Of a DNA stretch of 64,000 nt, positions 10,636 to 24,100 are shown in pieces. The stretch is taken from the NCBI GenBank assembly GCA_030248065.1, contig JASAMV010005225.1, forward strand, positions 1 through 64,000. Direction: 5' to 3'. The DNA comes from Rhynchonema sp. JSB1_4. Its lineage: Eukaryota; Nematoda; Chromadorea; Monhysterida; Xyalidae. The position numbers and the translations under genes are program-made. Within the stretch, counting starts at the first letter, position 1. Every line of letters begins with the position of its first letter. Under the pieces are notes generated by a model that had not been told where the DNA came from, did not search any database, and was given only the letters and a program-made list of their open reading frames with translations.

Positions 10636-13604
10636 CTTCATGCGTGAACCCGAGCGTTGAATACAGGTCGGACACAAAGTTGATGAAGGCAAGCCATTGT
10701 CTGAAGCAAAAAAACGAATCTAGATTTTCAATTTAGGATCACTTTAATTGCCGAAAAAATTGAAAAACCACATAGGCTTTGAGCGCATTCGCCACAAGGA
10801 GACTGAGGCACACGCCTGTTATCATGCCCATTGCTAGTCTGAGGCGGGGCACCATATGTTTATCAAAAGTGTTTGGTGGCGTTTGTTATTAGCAGGCCTT
10901 ACATAAACAGCGACGTTCACGGGAGCATAGAACCAGCTTGAAGACGTCTGTACCTACAGTAGCTGTGGGGGACACTCGTGGCCATCTATGGTGCATTCGC
11001 ACGGACGATGACCTGATGCACCGTTCGTTCATGAAAACATGTCGAAACGCGCTGCACAATGCACATCGGGCTCATGCCGAACACCTTGGGCAAAGAATAT
11101 CACAGTGTCACAAACCATGGAGTCTGCGTTGACAAAAGGCCCAAAAAAACATAAATCATCAAGTGAAACATCACCACCACACCTGAACTGTTCCCTCCTG
11201 AGTTTGTCCCTGTGTTCGTAGTGTTTATTGATCGCACTGACTAGAGCTCCATGAAAGAACGTACTACCACCATCAAGCATGCTCGCTGTGGCGCGGGCCA
11301 AAAGTTTACACTCACTCGGTCGCGCCTGTTCGATCGCGTGTGCCACGATCGCACGTGCTGTGCTGGAAGCGTGCGGCTCGCTGCGGAATGAGGCTGTAAT
11401 TTTAAGGGGAGGAGCGACTTTTGGGCCACACGGTGAGCAGCAGCTGAGGTGCTGTACTTTGCACCACACGGGACCTATGGACCATGGGGAGTTCTTGTGA
11501 GCAAATCAGCGGTTATTGGTCAGGTACAGTATTACAGATTTGAAATCAACCGCCGAACGGCTTTGCCTATTTAGAAGTCTTTGCCCATCTTTCACGCTTT
11601 TGGTTTGCACATTTCGAAAAAAATCACAGAAGGTGCTCACTGTAAATAAACAAATTATCTAGAGGTCAGCAAAGTGCTACATATGTAGCTCCTAAATGCA
11701 GTATGTACTCGGCTCCGTAGATTTTGATAAACAGCAAATTCACCAAAAAAACTTCACGCTCACATTCCACAAACAGTCTGACGTGCTCCTGGTCGGTCAA
11801 CCTAGTTCGATTCATAAGCTCGCGAATTTCGACCATGTCTTTTTCGCTCAGCTCCTTTTTGGCCGGCGGTGGGACGGGGGCCATCAGAACTAGTGACCTC
11901 CTCAGGGCCGTATTACGCTGCAACACACCACCGCTGCTGCTGTTGTTGTTGTGACGCATTTCAACCTGGGCAAAAGTGGGTAACTTTAATCTTGAAAAAA
12001 AAACATATAGTAAGATCAAAATAAAACCAAGCCTCTTGGATCATGCGGGATCATTTGGTGGCGTAAATATATGTCCGCACTGACGATAACCTGCGCCCGC
12101 CTAACCGATTGAAATGGATAACAAAAGTCCCGTGCACAATTCATACCACGCGGGCAACTTTTTCATCAAAATACGGTTGCGCGCTCGGTATCATGATCGG
12201 AACGGATCTTGATCTTGCCAAGAATTGTATGTACATATAAGTTTCGATGACAAAAATTGATTCGTGCCCGTTTGCATAAGCACACTGTGGCGTCAACAGA
12301 TGAAAACAAAATGATAAAACTCTGATCTTTCAAGGCCGTTCCTACCTGCACCGGAGTCGAAGTCGGGCTGTTGTTGACCGGCGTTGTTTGATCCATCACA
12401 TTATTGTTGCTGGGTTTATGATGTCCGTTCACCATGTTATTCTGTTGTTGTTGTTGTTGTTGTTGTTGTTGTGGCGTTCCTCTATTCTCATCCTGGCGAG
12501 GAGCCGGTGGTAGCAGGGCCTGCATCAGTGGTTGGGGCGGAGTCGGTGCCACTTTGGGCTGATGACGTCGCATGGCCATTGGGGTGCCCAAAGCCGTGTG
12601 TTTTGTCGCTGAAACATTTTTTTGCAAAAACTAACAAATTCCTGAAAAGAACATGTCACAAATCGAATATATGCAGAACCAACTTTTGGTGACGTGAGTT
12701 TTCTGCGTGGCCACGGGCGGCGATACACTTTTCGCGTTAATCTGATGGAGCTTTTTGTCATTCTTGTGCTGCTGCTGTTGTTGTTGTCGTTGCTGAGGTG
12801 ATGTTTTCTGATTGCTGTGGTTGTTTGTGGGTTGCTTTTGTTGATGACCGGCAACCTTAAATTAAAGACGCTGCTGTACCCGCTGAGCCCAGACTTTAAA
12901 TGACTGTGTGCAGCCTATGCCATAAAAAGTGACCCATCCAGAATATGCCCGCTGTGCATTTTATACTGACGATATTGTGTGCGTTTCTATGAGCAGTGAC
13001 GTTTCACGCGAGTACAAAATATGCAGTGGTCAGATGTTTTGAGCCGTCACAGTGGTCCGGCACCGCACTGACAATGACCTGGCGGGGCACCCATGCCTCA
13101 ATTCACAAAATTCGCTTAAAATTGAAACATCAGCCAACCAACCGTAACGGTCGATTTCGTATTCGATGGCGTCGGTGGCGAGGGCGATTCATTCGACTGA
13201 ACAAAGTCACCGGTCGCAGCATCGACTAAGTGCTGCTGTTTGGCCGGTGCTCCGCTGCGACGACCTGGGCATCGTGATAATTAGAGGGGACAAATGAAAC
13301 AGGTCACCTCCTGGTAAAAGACAGAAACAAATTTTTGCGACCAAGCGGTATCGCAATCGAAGTCGATACCAGGCCTCAGGAATATCGCCATGCTATCAGC
13401 TCAGCTATCAGGCCCATCGGAGACCTTGGTACTAATGTACAATACAAAGAAGACTCATCATTAGCGGCCAACACAAAATTCACGAAAAATTTACAAAACG
13501 TTATAAAGCCTCACACCTCTCATTTGCAATTATGTACCTGGTGGTCGATAGATCTGCATGGCTGGCCGCGGTCGGCCGCCTCTCTTGTCACCGTCTGAAC
13601 TCAT
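10636..13604 (-). CDS. PolyQ MIF4G-domain protein, CTIF/MIF4GD/PAIP1 group (3' end not found)
   Basis: Seven phase-consistent coding exons: 13604-13538 (ATG), 13264-13149, 12855-12684, 12608-12346, 11965-11758, 11393-11183 and 10700-10636, 367 codons in all. The N-terminus is MSSDGDKRGGRPRPAMQIYR. A low-complexity central region follows, with two Gln tracts (about 12778 and 12443-12472) and many Asn and Pro. A charged helix (KKELSEKDMVEIRELMNR) precedes the MIF4G fold. The fold is recognised by ARAIVAHAIEQ, then FFHGALVSAINKHYEHRDKL, then QWLAFINFVSDLYSTLG. These align by memory with IVDHSL, FRRGLLN...YQAREQL and the WLGFITFLCEVFGT segment of MIF4GD/CTIF. Members bind cap-binding or poly(A)-binding partners in the cytoplasm and act in translation initiation. 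The second half of the MIF4G domain is missing below 10636. The end of exon 13149 could be 6 bases further on. Confidence 0.75.
12443..12472 (-). repeat. CAA/CAG-type triplet run encoding polyGln
   Basis: TTG triplets on the plus strand read as a run of about ten Gln codons in the MIF4G gene. A second, interrupted Gln run is at about 12769-12795. Confidence 0.8.
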
Positions 13605-15123
13605 CGTGCGCTCTTTTGGATGGTATAAATCCTGTAGGAAAAAAAATAATTTATGATTCTGTGTGACCTATTTGGCTCTCATTTAGCAAGGGCAGTACAT
13701 GCACGCATTGCTTGTGTTGTTCAGCACTTTATTTTGCTGTTCGTTTCACAGGCGAGCGGTGCACTTGGTAATCGTCAGTGCGAATGAATTATGTGTGCGG
13801 CCATGTGCATAAGTCCGAAAACAAGCTCATTTTTTAAGATTACGTGAAACATCACCTTTCCTCCTCCCGGGCCTTTCTGGTCGTCAATGGTCAGCCGCGT
13901 TCAACATCAAGTTGACTAGCTGATGTTTCACAACGCTGCACACGCACGCCGTCGCGCTCTCTGCTGACTGCTGTCTGTTGGATCTTACGCGCACACACAC
14001 CACGATGGTGATGGACGTCGTTCAGCTAGATCTGAAATAAATTTTGAAGAGAAAATAAGTGTATAAACGAAAATGAAAGCGAAAAGAATATGCGAGAATC
14101 TGGTTTTTGGGTCAAATAATGAAATATGGCCGATGAGTAACATCAGAAATTGGTGGGCTTCGGACAACGAAACAAGCAAAATAAGATTTATGCTGAAAAG
14201 CCGCGGCTCACGACCCGAGCGAGACAAGACAAAACAGACATTTGCGGCAACAAATTTGTGAAAAGTGACTGACGACTGAATGAAAATGGAACGTGTGTTG
14301 TGTCGGAATAAGTCACTTGAACGCTTGGCCACGGTGTTACTTAGTGCACAGCAGTAAGTAACGGACAACCACCACTGGCGTAGCATTGCAAGTACAACGG
14401 CGTACACCAAAACGCAAAGCACAGTCAGCATTGTTTGCTGTGCAGCGCTATGACCAAGATCTCGCGCGAGCGCGCTCTCTTTCTGTGTTTCAACCCGGCT
14501 GGCAGCGGTTACAGACTATACCTAAGTAGGTGTACACTACTGCTGACAGTCTGTATGAACATGTACATATGTCTTCTATGTACATACATGTACATTTAAC
14601 TTGAATGTGCATAGCAGCAGCGCAACTAAATGCATTGACTTCACTTCTGGGTGTACGCACACGGTATATGTACATACCTAAACGCTAAACCTAACCATAT
14701 CCACCCGCCGGCCCCCAAAAGTGTGCAGTGTCGGGTTTGGGTTGTGTCTGTGAGAGAATGTGTCCACGTGCATCGTATGTAGTGACTGACGCGCGCTCCA
14801 CAACATACCGCATACACACACACACACACACACACACACATACGCGCGGAGGTTACTGCCGCAGCAGAAAGACACGCCGTAGTAGTAATGTTTCGCGCCG
14901 CGCATTTTCGGTTTCCCGATTTTCGAAAAACAGCTTGCTGGGCTGCGATGCTGTGACGTGCTTGCTACGAGAATAGTGGGCTGTGGGCTGGATTCATTTC
15001 ATTTGATCTGCGGATAAAGTTGTAATATTCTGACATAAATTGGGATCATGCGCATTATGACGGAGTTTGTGGGCCAGTAACTTCGGGGGGTGACAACGTA
15101 TTCAGTGGCTCTGAATCACCGAG
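13605..15123. other. Shared 5' region between divergent MIF4G (-) and ARID4 (+) genes
   Basis: The minus-strand MIF4G start (13604) and the plus-strand ARID4 start (15124 or upstream) face away from each other, so this 1.5 kb should contain both promoters and 5' UTRs. I see a (CA)n run at 14817-14840 and two TGAAACAT-type octamers (13847, 13922). No TATA assignment can be made. Confidence 0.4.
14817..14840 (+). repeat. (CA)n microsatellite
   Basis: Twelve or so uninterrupted CA units in the divergent intergenic region. Confidence 0.8.
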
Positions 15124-18100
15124 ATGCAGGTTCGTTTTCGTAAAAGTGTTATGATTTTGTTGTTGCCTTTAGTTTATCCACCGTATTTTTATAATCGATC
15201 GATACATCGATACATTCAATGAGTTTCTCCTCAACGTTTTCGTCGCAAATTCCAGAAGAGCGATGAGCCGAGTTCGCTGCCGGTGGGCACAGAGATCAGC
15301 GCGAAATTCAAGGGCGCCTTCTGCGAGGCCAAAGTCAAAAAAGTCACCAAGTCGATCAAGTACAAGGTATGATGGCAACAAGATTGAATTCGGATTTGTG
15401 CTTCTCGGAATAAAGAACAAGTGGGCAAAAATGGAATTGCCAATCACGCACGCTTCGGCTTGTTATCATGCTCATATCAGGCCTAATCCGTTTAACTCAG
15501 GTCACAAGGTAGCGCTGCAGCCATTGAGTGGGCATTTTTAGGGCTTGTTCGTAGTACTGGTTTCCCCAAGGCTTGGACTCAGACAGGCTTGGGCGTGATC
15601 GTGATTATAGCAGAAGCCAAGTTCTCACCGAAATTTGTAGAATGTTAGTGAGGGCTAGGCAGTGCCGACAAAATTACTGTCAATCTATTGTTGCAAAGCA
15701 ACAACGACAATTAGAATTGATCAACGAATAAATTTCTAGATTAAAATGCACAAATCTGTGTTTTCAGGTTCAATTCAAACCGCCGCGTCTCGGTTTCGCG
15801 TTCGTTGATCACACCGAAATCAGAGACGAAGAGAATGGCGGCAATCCGATTGAGTTGGGCGGCATGGTGCAGGTACCCGATAAGTCAATGGGCACCAAAA
15901 AGTTCGTCGCCGCACAGATCGTGCATGTGAAGGACCTTAGCACTTATGTTGTTGGTGAGTGTGGGAAAATGGGAAATTTCGGCGGAGTTTACGATTGGAT
16001 CCATTGGAAAGAACCGCAGGATTTCCTCGGATGTGTCATAGTTCAACTCTGGGCGTTGGATTAAGCCTAGGTTTTCGAACAAGCAAGCCCGAGCCCACGT
16101 GAAACAAGAACACGGAAATTTGAGTCCACGAACCAAGCAAGAAAGTACACCTGGCCATGGGACTCTTGTTGTGATGTTTATTGCCCGTAAATCGGATGAA
16201 TGAATGCGGTTCCATATTTCAACAATCACAAGTGATTAAAAAATCAGAAAAAACATGAGCCCCGGCTCTTCAGTGTTCAACGACGGTGACGAACGCACAC
16301 TGAGGAGGTCGCAACTGTGTCTGAAGAGCGGGAAACACTTCAGTGTGAACTTGGATGCGATGCCGCTCACAAATCCCGAACAATTTGGATCGCCGGTTGC
16401 TGACGGGAATTCGGCCGCTTCGACCAGTGCTAGGAAGAGGTAAGACTGTCTTTCCTGATCCGGACACCAGCATTTTTTCTGTCATTATGAAGAATATTCA
16501 TCCATATTAGAGTGGTAAATATGACACGAGGTTTATGGGACCAAAACTGCGTTGAAATAGAATATCCATTCGAGTTCCACTATGAACGGCTCACCGTATT
16601 CATGGCCATCACGTTTTCGGACCGCGACGTGGCAAAATTTTGCGAAATAGCGTCAGAGCACCGCCAATATATTACGCTTGACTTCAAGGTTGATCCGTCT
16701 CATGCGGGTAATGGACTGCGGGAAAGTTGCACACCAAAAGTCAAAAAAAACTATGGATTTCTTCAACTTGATCTTCACACAGCCGTACCACATCCACTAT
16801 CAACGCCCATGCACATCGCAAACCCCGCGGCGGTAGCGTGGACGCATCTGGGATGTTAGCCACAACTGCGGCTGTAAGTGACGAGGAAGGCAGCTGTCTG
16901 TCGGCGGGAGATTCCGAATCGACACTGTCGGATGCGGCCAACGCGCCCGAACAGGAGATCAAGTCGACCGATTATGGTGCGTCCGCGTGATTTTGTGTCC
17001 TTCTTTAGTTTGTTTTTTATTATTTTTATTTTATTTTATCCCGGGGCACATTGAGAAAAGGCAGCGCATGAACGTGGAAGACCATATGACTGAAACGTGT
17101 ACCACCTATGCAGATTATAATTGGGCCAGCCGGCAAAAACGAAGTTATTGAACAAAAAAGCCAACAAGCGCAAAAAAATAGTTCTTTGTGACGGAGGGGA
17201 ATGAGCTCCTGGCAATATCTGCGTACCTGCCGCAAAACCATTAATCAATGGGCATGATAATTTGTCCCATGTGCGCAATGTGTTGAGCCGTGTTTTGGGT
17301 GCCTGTTTTTCGAGACCGGTGGTGCATCAGGACATCGCCAGTTTCGTAACAGTGACATAGCAAAATGTTTCATCGACTTCAGGCCGAGCGGTGTGCGTGT
17401 ATGAGGACGAGAACTTTTTCGCCGAAACTGACGCGCCACACGACACCTCGGCGCTAATTAGCGGCAGAATGAAGCCAAAATGGTTTGTTTAGTGCTGTTT
17501 GTGTAATTTTTTACTTAAAATTATTCTCCTACAGTTGGGGCCCGGGTAACTGAGGGCCGAACAGATGGTGCCCATTCGGGGTTAGTCTTAGTTTCGGCTG
17601 CACTCACCCCATCAGCACACTTAGTAATAAATGTAGGCCTAAACCTAAGCCTAACCCTGAAAGTAAATCTCTGGTCGGGGGGGGCAATTGTAGGTGAAGA
17701 AGTCAAAATGAATTAAAATTTGTTAATTTATTTTCGTCCAGGTACCCAGCGATGATCGTCCATCCGTCAGCGAACGCGGGCACAACGTTGAAACCGGACA
17801 AGAACACACTCGTTCGCTCGTTCAGGGATGCGAAATAGTGAGTTTTTCGGATTGATATGCTTCATCACTATTTTGTTTTAGTCACGTTGGTGTGGGGAAG
17901 CAACTACGAGTTCGAAAACCGCAACTCTGTGTCATTGTTATCGCGTAGTCAGTGTGGAGAGCGACAAGTTGCTTGGGAGCGGTCGTGTAACAAAGCTGTG
18001 CATCAGGCATGGTGGGGCAAGGGGGCAGGCCCCCTGTTTTTGTGCCGAGCAGTAATCTTGGACACGAATCTAGCTTTTAGGCTTGTGTATGCGAGTAGAC

Positions 18101-21100
18101 CCAGCGTAAAACATTGTTCATAGTTCAGGGGAATAGCGTTTACGCCGGTTGAAATCACAGGACCAGCGGAATCGCAACCTACATATGTAACAATGACCAA
18201 ACCCAGCGCGGTTGTCAGCAGCAAAGAGTGTACCGGCCACAGACACACACAACAGTATCGTTCCCAATTATAAAAATGGAAAGTTGTGACAGATTAATAT
18301 TATCTATTAGTAGAAGGCACCATAAAACCCAAGCCCAACCTGCGTGATCACACACGCCAACCGTTTGCAGCTACGCGGTATCGTGCCGACAATGCGCCGC
18401 ATTCCTGACGTGGCGCGCGCGACGTTGTCTCGATCTCGTCTCGGCAACGGCCCGTCCGGCCATCGAGAAAGCGCTCGCCTACGCCGAACACAACACACTG
18501 CCACCGCATTGGTCACGGGTGCTACTGCTTGGCAAGCTGCCAGGCGCACATTCGGACAGCGCTGATGAGAAACATAACAGGTACCACTACAGTACACAGT
18601 GACCTTCAGACGTTAGGAGAGTTGGAAGGCGTCGAATGAAATTTATAAAGTTTTTTTTTGTTTTCAGATGTCTTATTGAAATTAAATAGACGAACGTAAA
18701 CCCACAGGTTTTTTATGCTTGTGCTTATTTGAACTTTTAAAATACATTTCAGCGATGGTTCGGGTTCGGAGTCCGATTATTCTCAGGAAGAACGCGACGT
18801 GTTCACGGCACAACTGTACAAATATCACGATGAACGGGGTATGAAGTTGATGATTTTCTCTTTAAATTAATCTTGTTTAATTTTGTTCTCTTTAAATATA
18901 TTTTTGAACACTTTATTTTTTCTGTCCAGACACTCCGATCAATCGTGCGCCGGTACTAGGCGGCAAGGATCTCAATCTTTTCAAGCTCTATCGCGTTGTG
19001 AACAAACTGGGCGGATACAGTCGGGTAAGGCTACATTTTTTAGCCAACTTTAAATCAAAAAATTTTAAAACCACTATGTTTATCTGTTCCAGGTGTGCAA
19101 CTCAGGTCAGTGGAAGCTGGTTCTGTCGAAAATGAAGCTCAACGGCTGTCCGGGCGCTAACGCGACGACCATAAAGCATTCGTATACAAGGTTACGTTGT
19201 ATGTACCTGGTTGAAATTGATTTGCAGAACACAAAGCAAATGTAATTATAACAGTATTTATATAAAAAAACACGAGAACTAAATCATAATAAATACCACA
19301 CCATTCAGGTACCTGTCTCACTTCGATACTTTCTACCGCCAGTTGGGCTGGAGCATGACCAATGAGACTGGAGATGGCCGACGGCCGTCGAGGGGATTCC
19401 GTGTGACGGCAAGCACTCCACATGAAAAGGTAGGCATGGGCGACTAATTTGGTAATTGAAGTTAAATTGCCGAGGCAGTGCCAGCCAGTGTTCCAACGTT
19501 TGCTATCATGCCCATCGACACTTGCTGTACAACTGACAACCGTATGAGCAGCAAACAGTGAAGCACATGGCACTGCCAATGACCGGATGCACCTCCGTCC
19601 AATAAAATCAGCAACGCAAATTATGCAATAACCTGACGTTCACAATTAACCGAATGGGCGCACTGAGGATGACCTGGTGCACCATACATATCCCACTCAC
19701 TCATTTCTTCCATTCATCCAGCCAACCCGGGAGCGCCATCATTCGGCTTCGACCAGCAAGAAGCCGCCGCCGCCGCCGACAACGAAGACGATGAAACGCG
19801 CCAACGAACAATCTTTGGAGGACGATCGGAAGTCGACCTGCAGCTCGACCGGCAATCGCACACCGAAGAGGGATAATGACACCGATGGAGATCAGCCAGT
19901 GACACGGTGAGTCGGTTGGCTGGTTGATGTTTCAATTTCAGAGTGCGCGGTCGTTGGACACACATTTGAGTGTAATCTCTGAGCGTTTTTCTGTTTTTTT
20001 TTGTTTAAGGCGCTTGATAACAAGTGCGTTTAGATCATGATACTGTGTACGGACAGAACGATGGCGGCCCCAAGGTGTGGATCTGGTCTACGATGCAGGG
20101 TTTCGGTTCAGTGCAAGCTCGGATTCCTTTGAAACACAGCACAGATTCAATTTAGCCGTCCTCGGATTGTATGCTTAGATCACATATCGAGACCTGCTTT
20201 TTTGTCATCAGCTGTTTTACGCCCGCTGTTTTGTCCGTAAGGGTGGACTTACGTAAAACTAGGAAATAGGAAATAGGAAATTTTTCACGTGTTAAATGAC
20301 AAAATTTCGTATTTCCTATTTCCTAGTTGCGTAACTAGGAATTATTTTCTTATGCTTCAACACGTGGTTTTTTCAAACTAGGAAATAGGAAATAGGAATT
20401 ATTTCCTATTTCCTAGTTTTACGTAAGTCCGCCCTACTGCAGCACGTGTTCTGCTCTCAAAATCATGTCCAATCCATGCCATAGCAACGCCGCTAATTTA
20501 AAATTTCTGCGCAGAAGTTCCCCGAAAACGCAACTGGTTGACTCATTTGGCCCCTACACTATTGGCGGTTCAATCCGTGCCCTGTACATGTCGGGGGCGT
20601 TCAAACGCTGGTACGAAGCGAAAATACTCAAAATCGAGGTTGAAGCGAAATCGAACGAACCGCAGCTGTTGCGGAGGGTCTTCATTCACTATCGAGGCTG
20701 GAAAAGCAGATTTGATGAATGGCTCGCGCCGAATAAGATTAAGGTGAATGCACGAAAAGTTTTTATGTCTGTTTGCTTTGTCATTAGTTCAATCAGAAAT
20801 ACATAAGTTATTGGCACGGTGCGGCTATCTGGTGCGTGCGCACTGACGATGACCTGGTGGATCAGCAGTCTGTGAAATGAGGTCGAAACAACGGCGACAA
20901 TCAAAAAACACACTCCTCAATTAACATTCTGTAAAAATTAATCGAATCCAAATTTTTCAGTCTGGTATACAAATGTAAAAATTTTGTCGTATTCAGCCGA
21001 TGGACGCCGAGTCCTCGCCGGAATCCGAACAGCAGCAGACGAACGCAGCGCCGCCAAATCGATCGAAAATTGGCATCGAGCCAACAAAAGTTGAACAAAA

Positions 21101-24100
21101 AAAGGCGACGGTCCACACGTCATTGGTTGACACACCAGTCACATCGACTAAGCCTCCGATTGGCCCGACCGCAAATCGAGTCAGACAGCATTCGACTGTG
21201 AGTTAAATTCGACACATACGGATTTTTTGTTTTGTTACATTGTGCAGATTATTTAATAGACAGATTGTAAAATCTTGCGTACTTTTCAAAAAGCATGGGT
21301 TTTTGATTTGTATAGACTCCATATTGAGGAGCATGTATGTACTTCACAACCTGCTGACAAAACAGCATAAAGATCGTGGTGCAGAGAGATTCATATGGTC
21401 ATGCCATCGTTCCCGGGCCGGAATCAAACTTGGTGACCGTATCGGATCTGCTGCAATTCATTCGTTTTTGTGATTCTTATCAAGAACACAACAGTTTCAA
21501 AGATGGAAAGACCGCCACTCAAGCGCGCATCATCTGAGAAAATTAGAGCGATCTTCGTTCACGTTTGTACTTCATAAGTGATTTAGCCATGCTTGATGGC
21601 TGATCGGAGACAATTCTTTATGCTCAATCCTTCTCTAAAAAAAGGGGCGTTGCGTGGAAACATACTATTTATTCCCCCGCACAAACACCATTTCACAAAA
21701 ATGCTTTCCCACCCATTGCAGTCACAAACGCGTTCCACAACTCCGCCCGATCTGCACACACGATCCAGTGATTCGCCGGTGACGCGTAAACTTGAAGCCG
21801 CGCGTCGTTTGAACCCAACTAGTTCGACGCGGCCGACGGTGCGAAGCACGACCATGCACACACGACGATCTAGTGAATGTTTGGGTATGTACTGTATATA
21901 CGTACGTTATTATCAGGGTTATTACAGTGAAATAGGCCTAATGTATAAACATAGCGCGATCCGCGATGTGCATAACCACACCGACGAACGTCCCAAACAG
22001 GCGGCGGGGGTAAAGCGATGTGAAAATGTTTGAGACCGCAATCAACTGAACTTCTGGTCACGTTCGATTATTGGCCAGTGTAACAGTTTTTCTACCTTCA
22101 ATCTGAAACAGCTCTTACGCTTCTCGGAATTATACAGCGTCGTAATAGAAAACTTTTCCTGATATACAAAAAAGCCGCACTCGACTACGCGCACGACTGC
22201 ACCGATCAAAAAGAATTCACAAAATAAAGTAGTTTAGACAAGCTCACTGTCAAAGTCCGCCACCGCCAAACTCTTATGTGCGTAATGACTGTGAACTTCC
22301 GCGAATTCAGTGAGATGTTTTGTGCTCACGCTGGCTGATGCAGTAGACGTGGTTTTCTAAACGAAGGGTCATCTGGATTACGTGACGGACGGTCCCACAT
22401 TGAAAACAAACAAAAATCAGCATAAGAGACATGACAACACATTAGACAATCCAAGGCAAGGCAAGTAACACAGGCAACTTTTGTCCACCATGTCAAACCA
22501 TCGAATTTCGCACTTAAGACGATCGTCAAGCCAAGTCATCATCAACGAGCAAGCCACCCATAGAAAGCGAAGACGAGGACGAGACGAACGACGAGTCGTT
22601 GACGACCGCAGCAACGCCGACGACCACTGACAACCGGCGACGCCAACATTTTAAGCAGCACGACACCCGACAGCACAAATCGATCGATGATCAGGTGTGA
22701 TTGCGATTGATTGTTGATTGATTGATTCGAATATTGAATTAGAATTGCGACATGATTCGCAGTCGTCGTCGAACGATCCAGCCGCGCGACAGACGCCAAC
22801 GAGCAGACGAGGCGGACGCAGTAAGGACGCCAAAGTTGTTGGGCAGACGGTGAGTGAACGTTATTCTCTGATTACTCGCGTCGTCAGAAGAATGTAGCCC
22901 GCCCGATGCCGCCATTCCAGTTTTCGCGACTTTACCCAGCCTTGCTTTTGTAACCCAACCGTAGCTTTTCTGTAACCCGCTAGCATAGACCTACCGCAAC
23001 CAAGCTATTGCATCCATATACCGAAGTCCAGTTTACCGTGGCCCAGTTACTTTTTGGCGTGGCCCAGTTACTTTGACCTTAACCGTACTGTGACCCAGCT
23101 ACCGTGCTCCAGTTTTCATAACGTTATCGTAACCTTACTGTTAACCACCCGGCGTATAGTTAACTTAACCATCTCCTTACCTACCTCTGCCCAGCTACCG
23201 AACTTACCTACCATAACCCAGCTAGCGTAGCCCTGCTACCGTTACCCAGTTATCGTAACCCTACTACCATGGCCAACATCATGCGATCATTTTCAGCGCC
23301 GACTGACTCGCTACGATGATACGAGCGACAGTGAAACCGAAGAGACAAGAACAACAACAACAAAGACAACATCAACACGTGCCAACAACAACACCACCAC
23401 CATCATCAACAACAACAGAAAACAACAACAGCAACAACATGATCCGGATTCGGATTCTGTGACGGACCGAAAAGACGCCGAATCCGATGATCAACAATCG
23501 AATCAGGACGATAACGGAAGTCGCAGTTCAAGTCGCAACACGAGGGTGACGCGCAGCCGGGCGGCGGCCGATGGTATTATTATCAAGTGCGTTTGGTGTG
23601 TTTTGTCCATGCCCAGTGCACAAAAATTGGGCTTATGCAATTGTAGTCCGTGCAAGTGCCATGTTTCGTACTGAAGCTCCCAGTGCAGCAGCCGATGAAT
23701 GCGTTGACGATAACAGACAGACTGCTGCGTCAGCACGAAATATGCGCACATGCGTAGACTACATTAGAATAAGCCCCAAACTGCTCAGGTCTGGTTTCTG
23801 CGTGTGTCACACGCAGCGACGAATATCACAATGGGCATGATAACAAAAATTGGGTTTCCACTCATGTTATTTTGCGTGCGTGGCCGAAGTGAACGCTTCA
23901 CATATTCTCACATTCACAAACTTGATACCAAGCTGCACGATGTTTCACCACCGCAGGCAATGGTCGCGTGGCAATGTGCTGCAGTTGGAAGACGAAAAGC
24001 ATAAACAACCAGCGCGACCAACAAGTGCTGCCAAAAGTGAACAACAATTGACGGAAAATGATGATCGACTGACCAAACCGAACGTGCTGGAACTGTCGGA

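Noticed and set aside
16512..16859. 115-codon plus-strand ORF between ARID4 exons
   Set aside because: It starts in an intron, and its end overlaps the exon at 16783 in the wrong frame. No family match.
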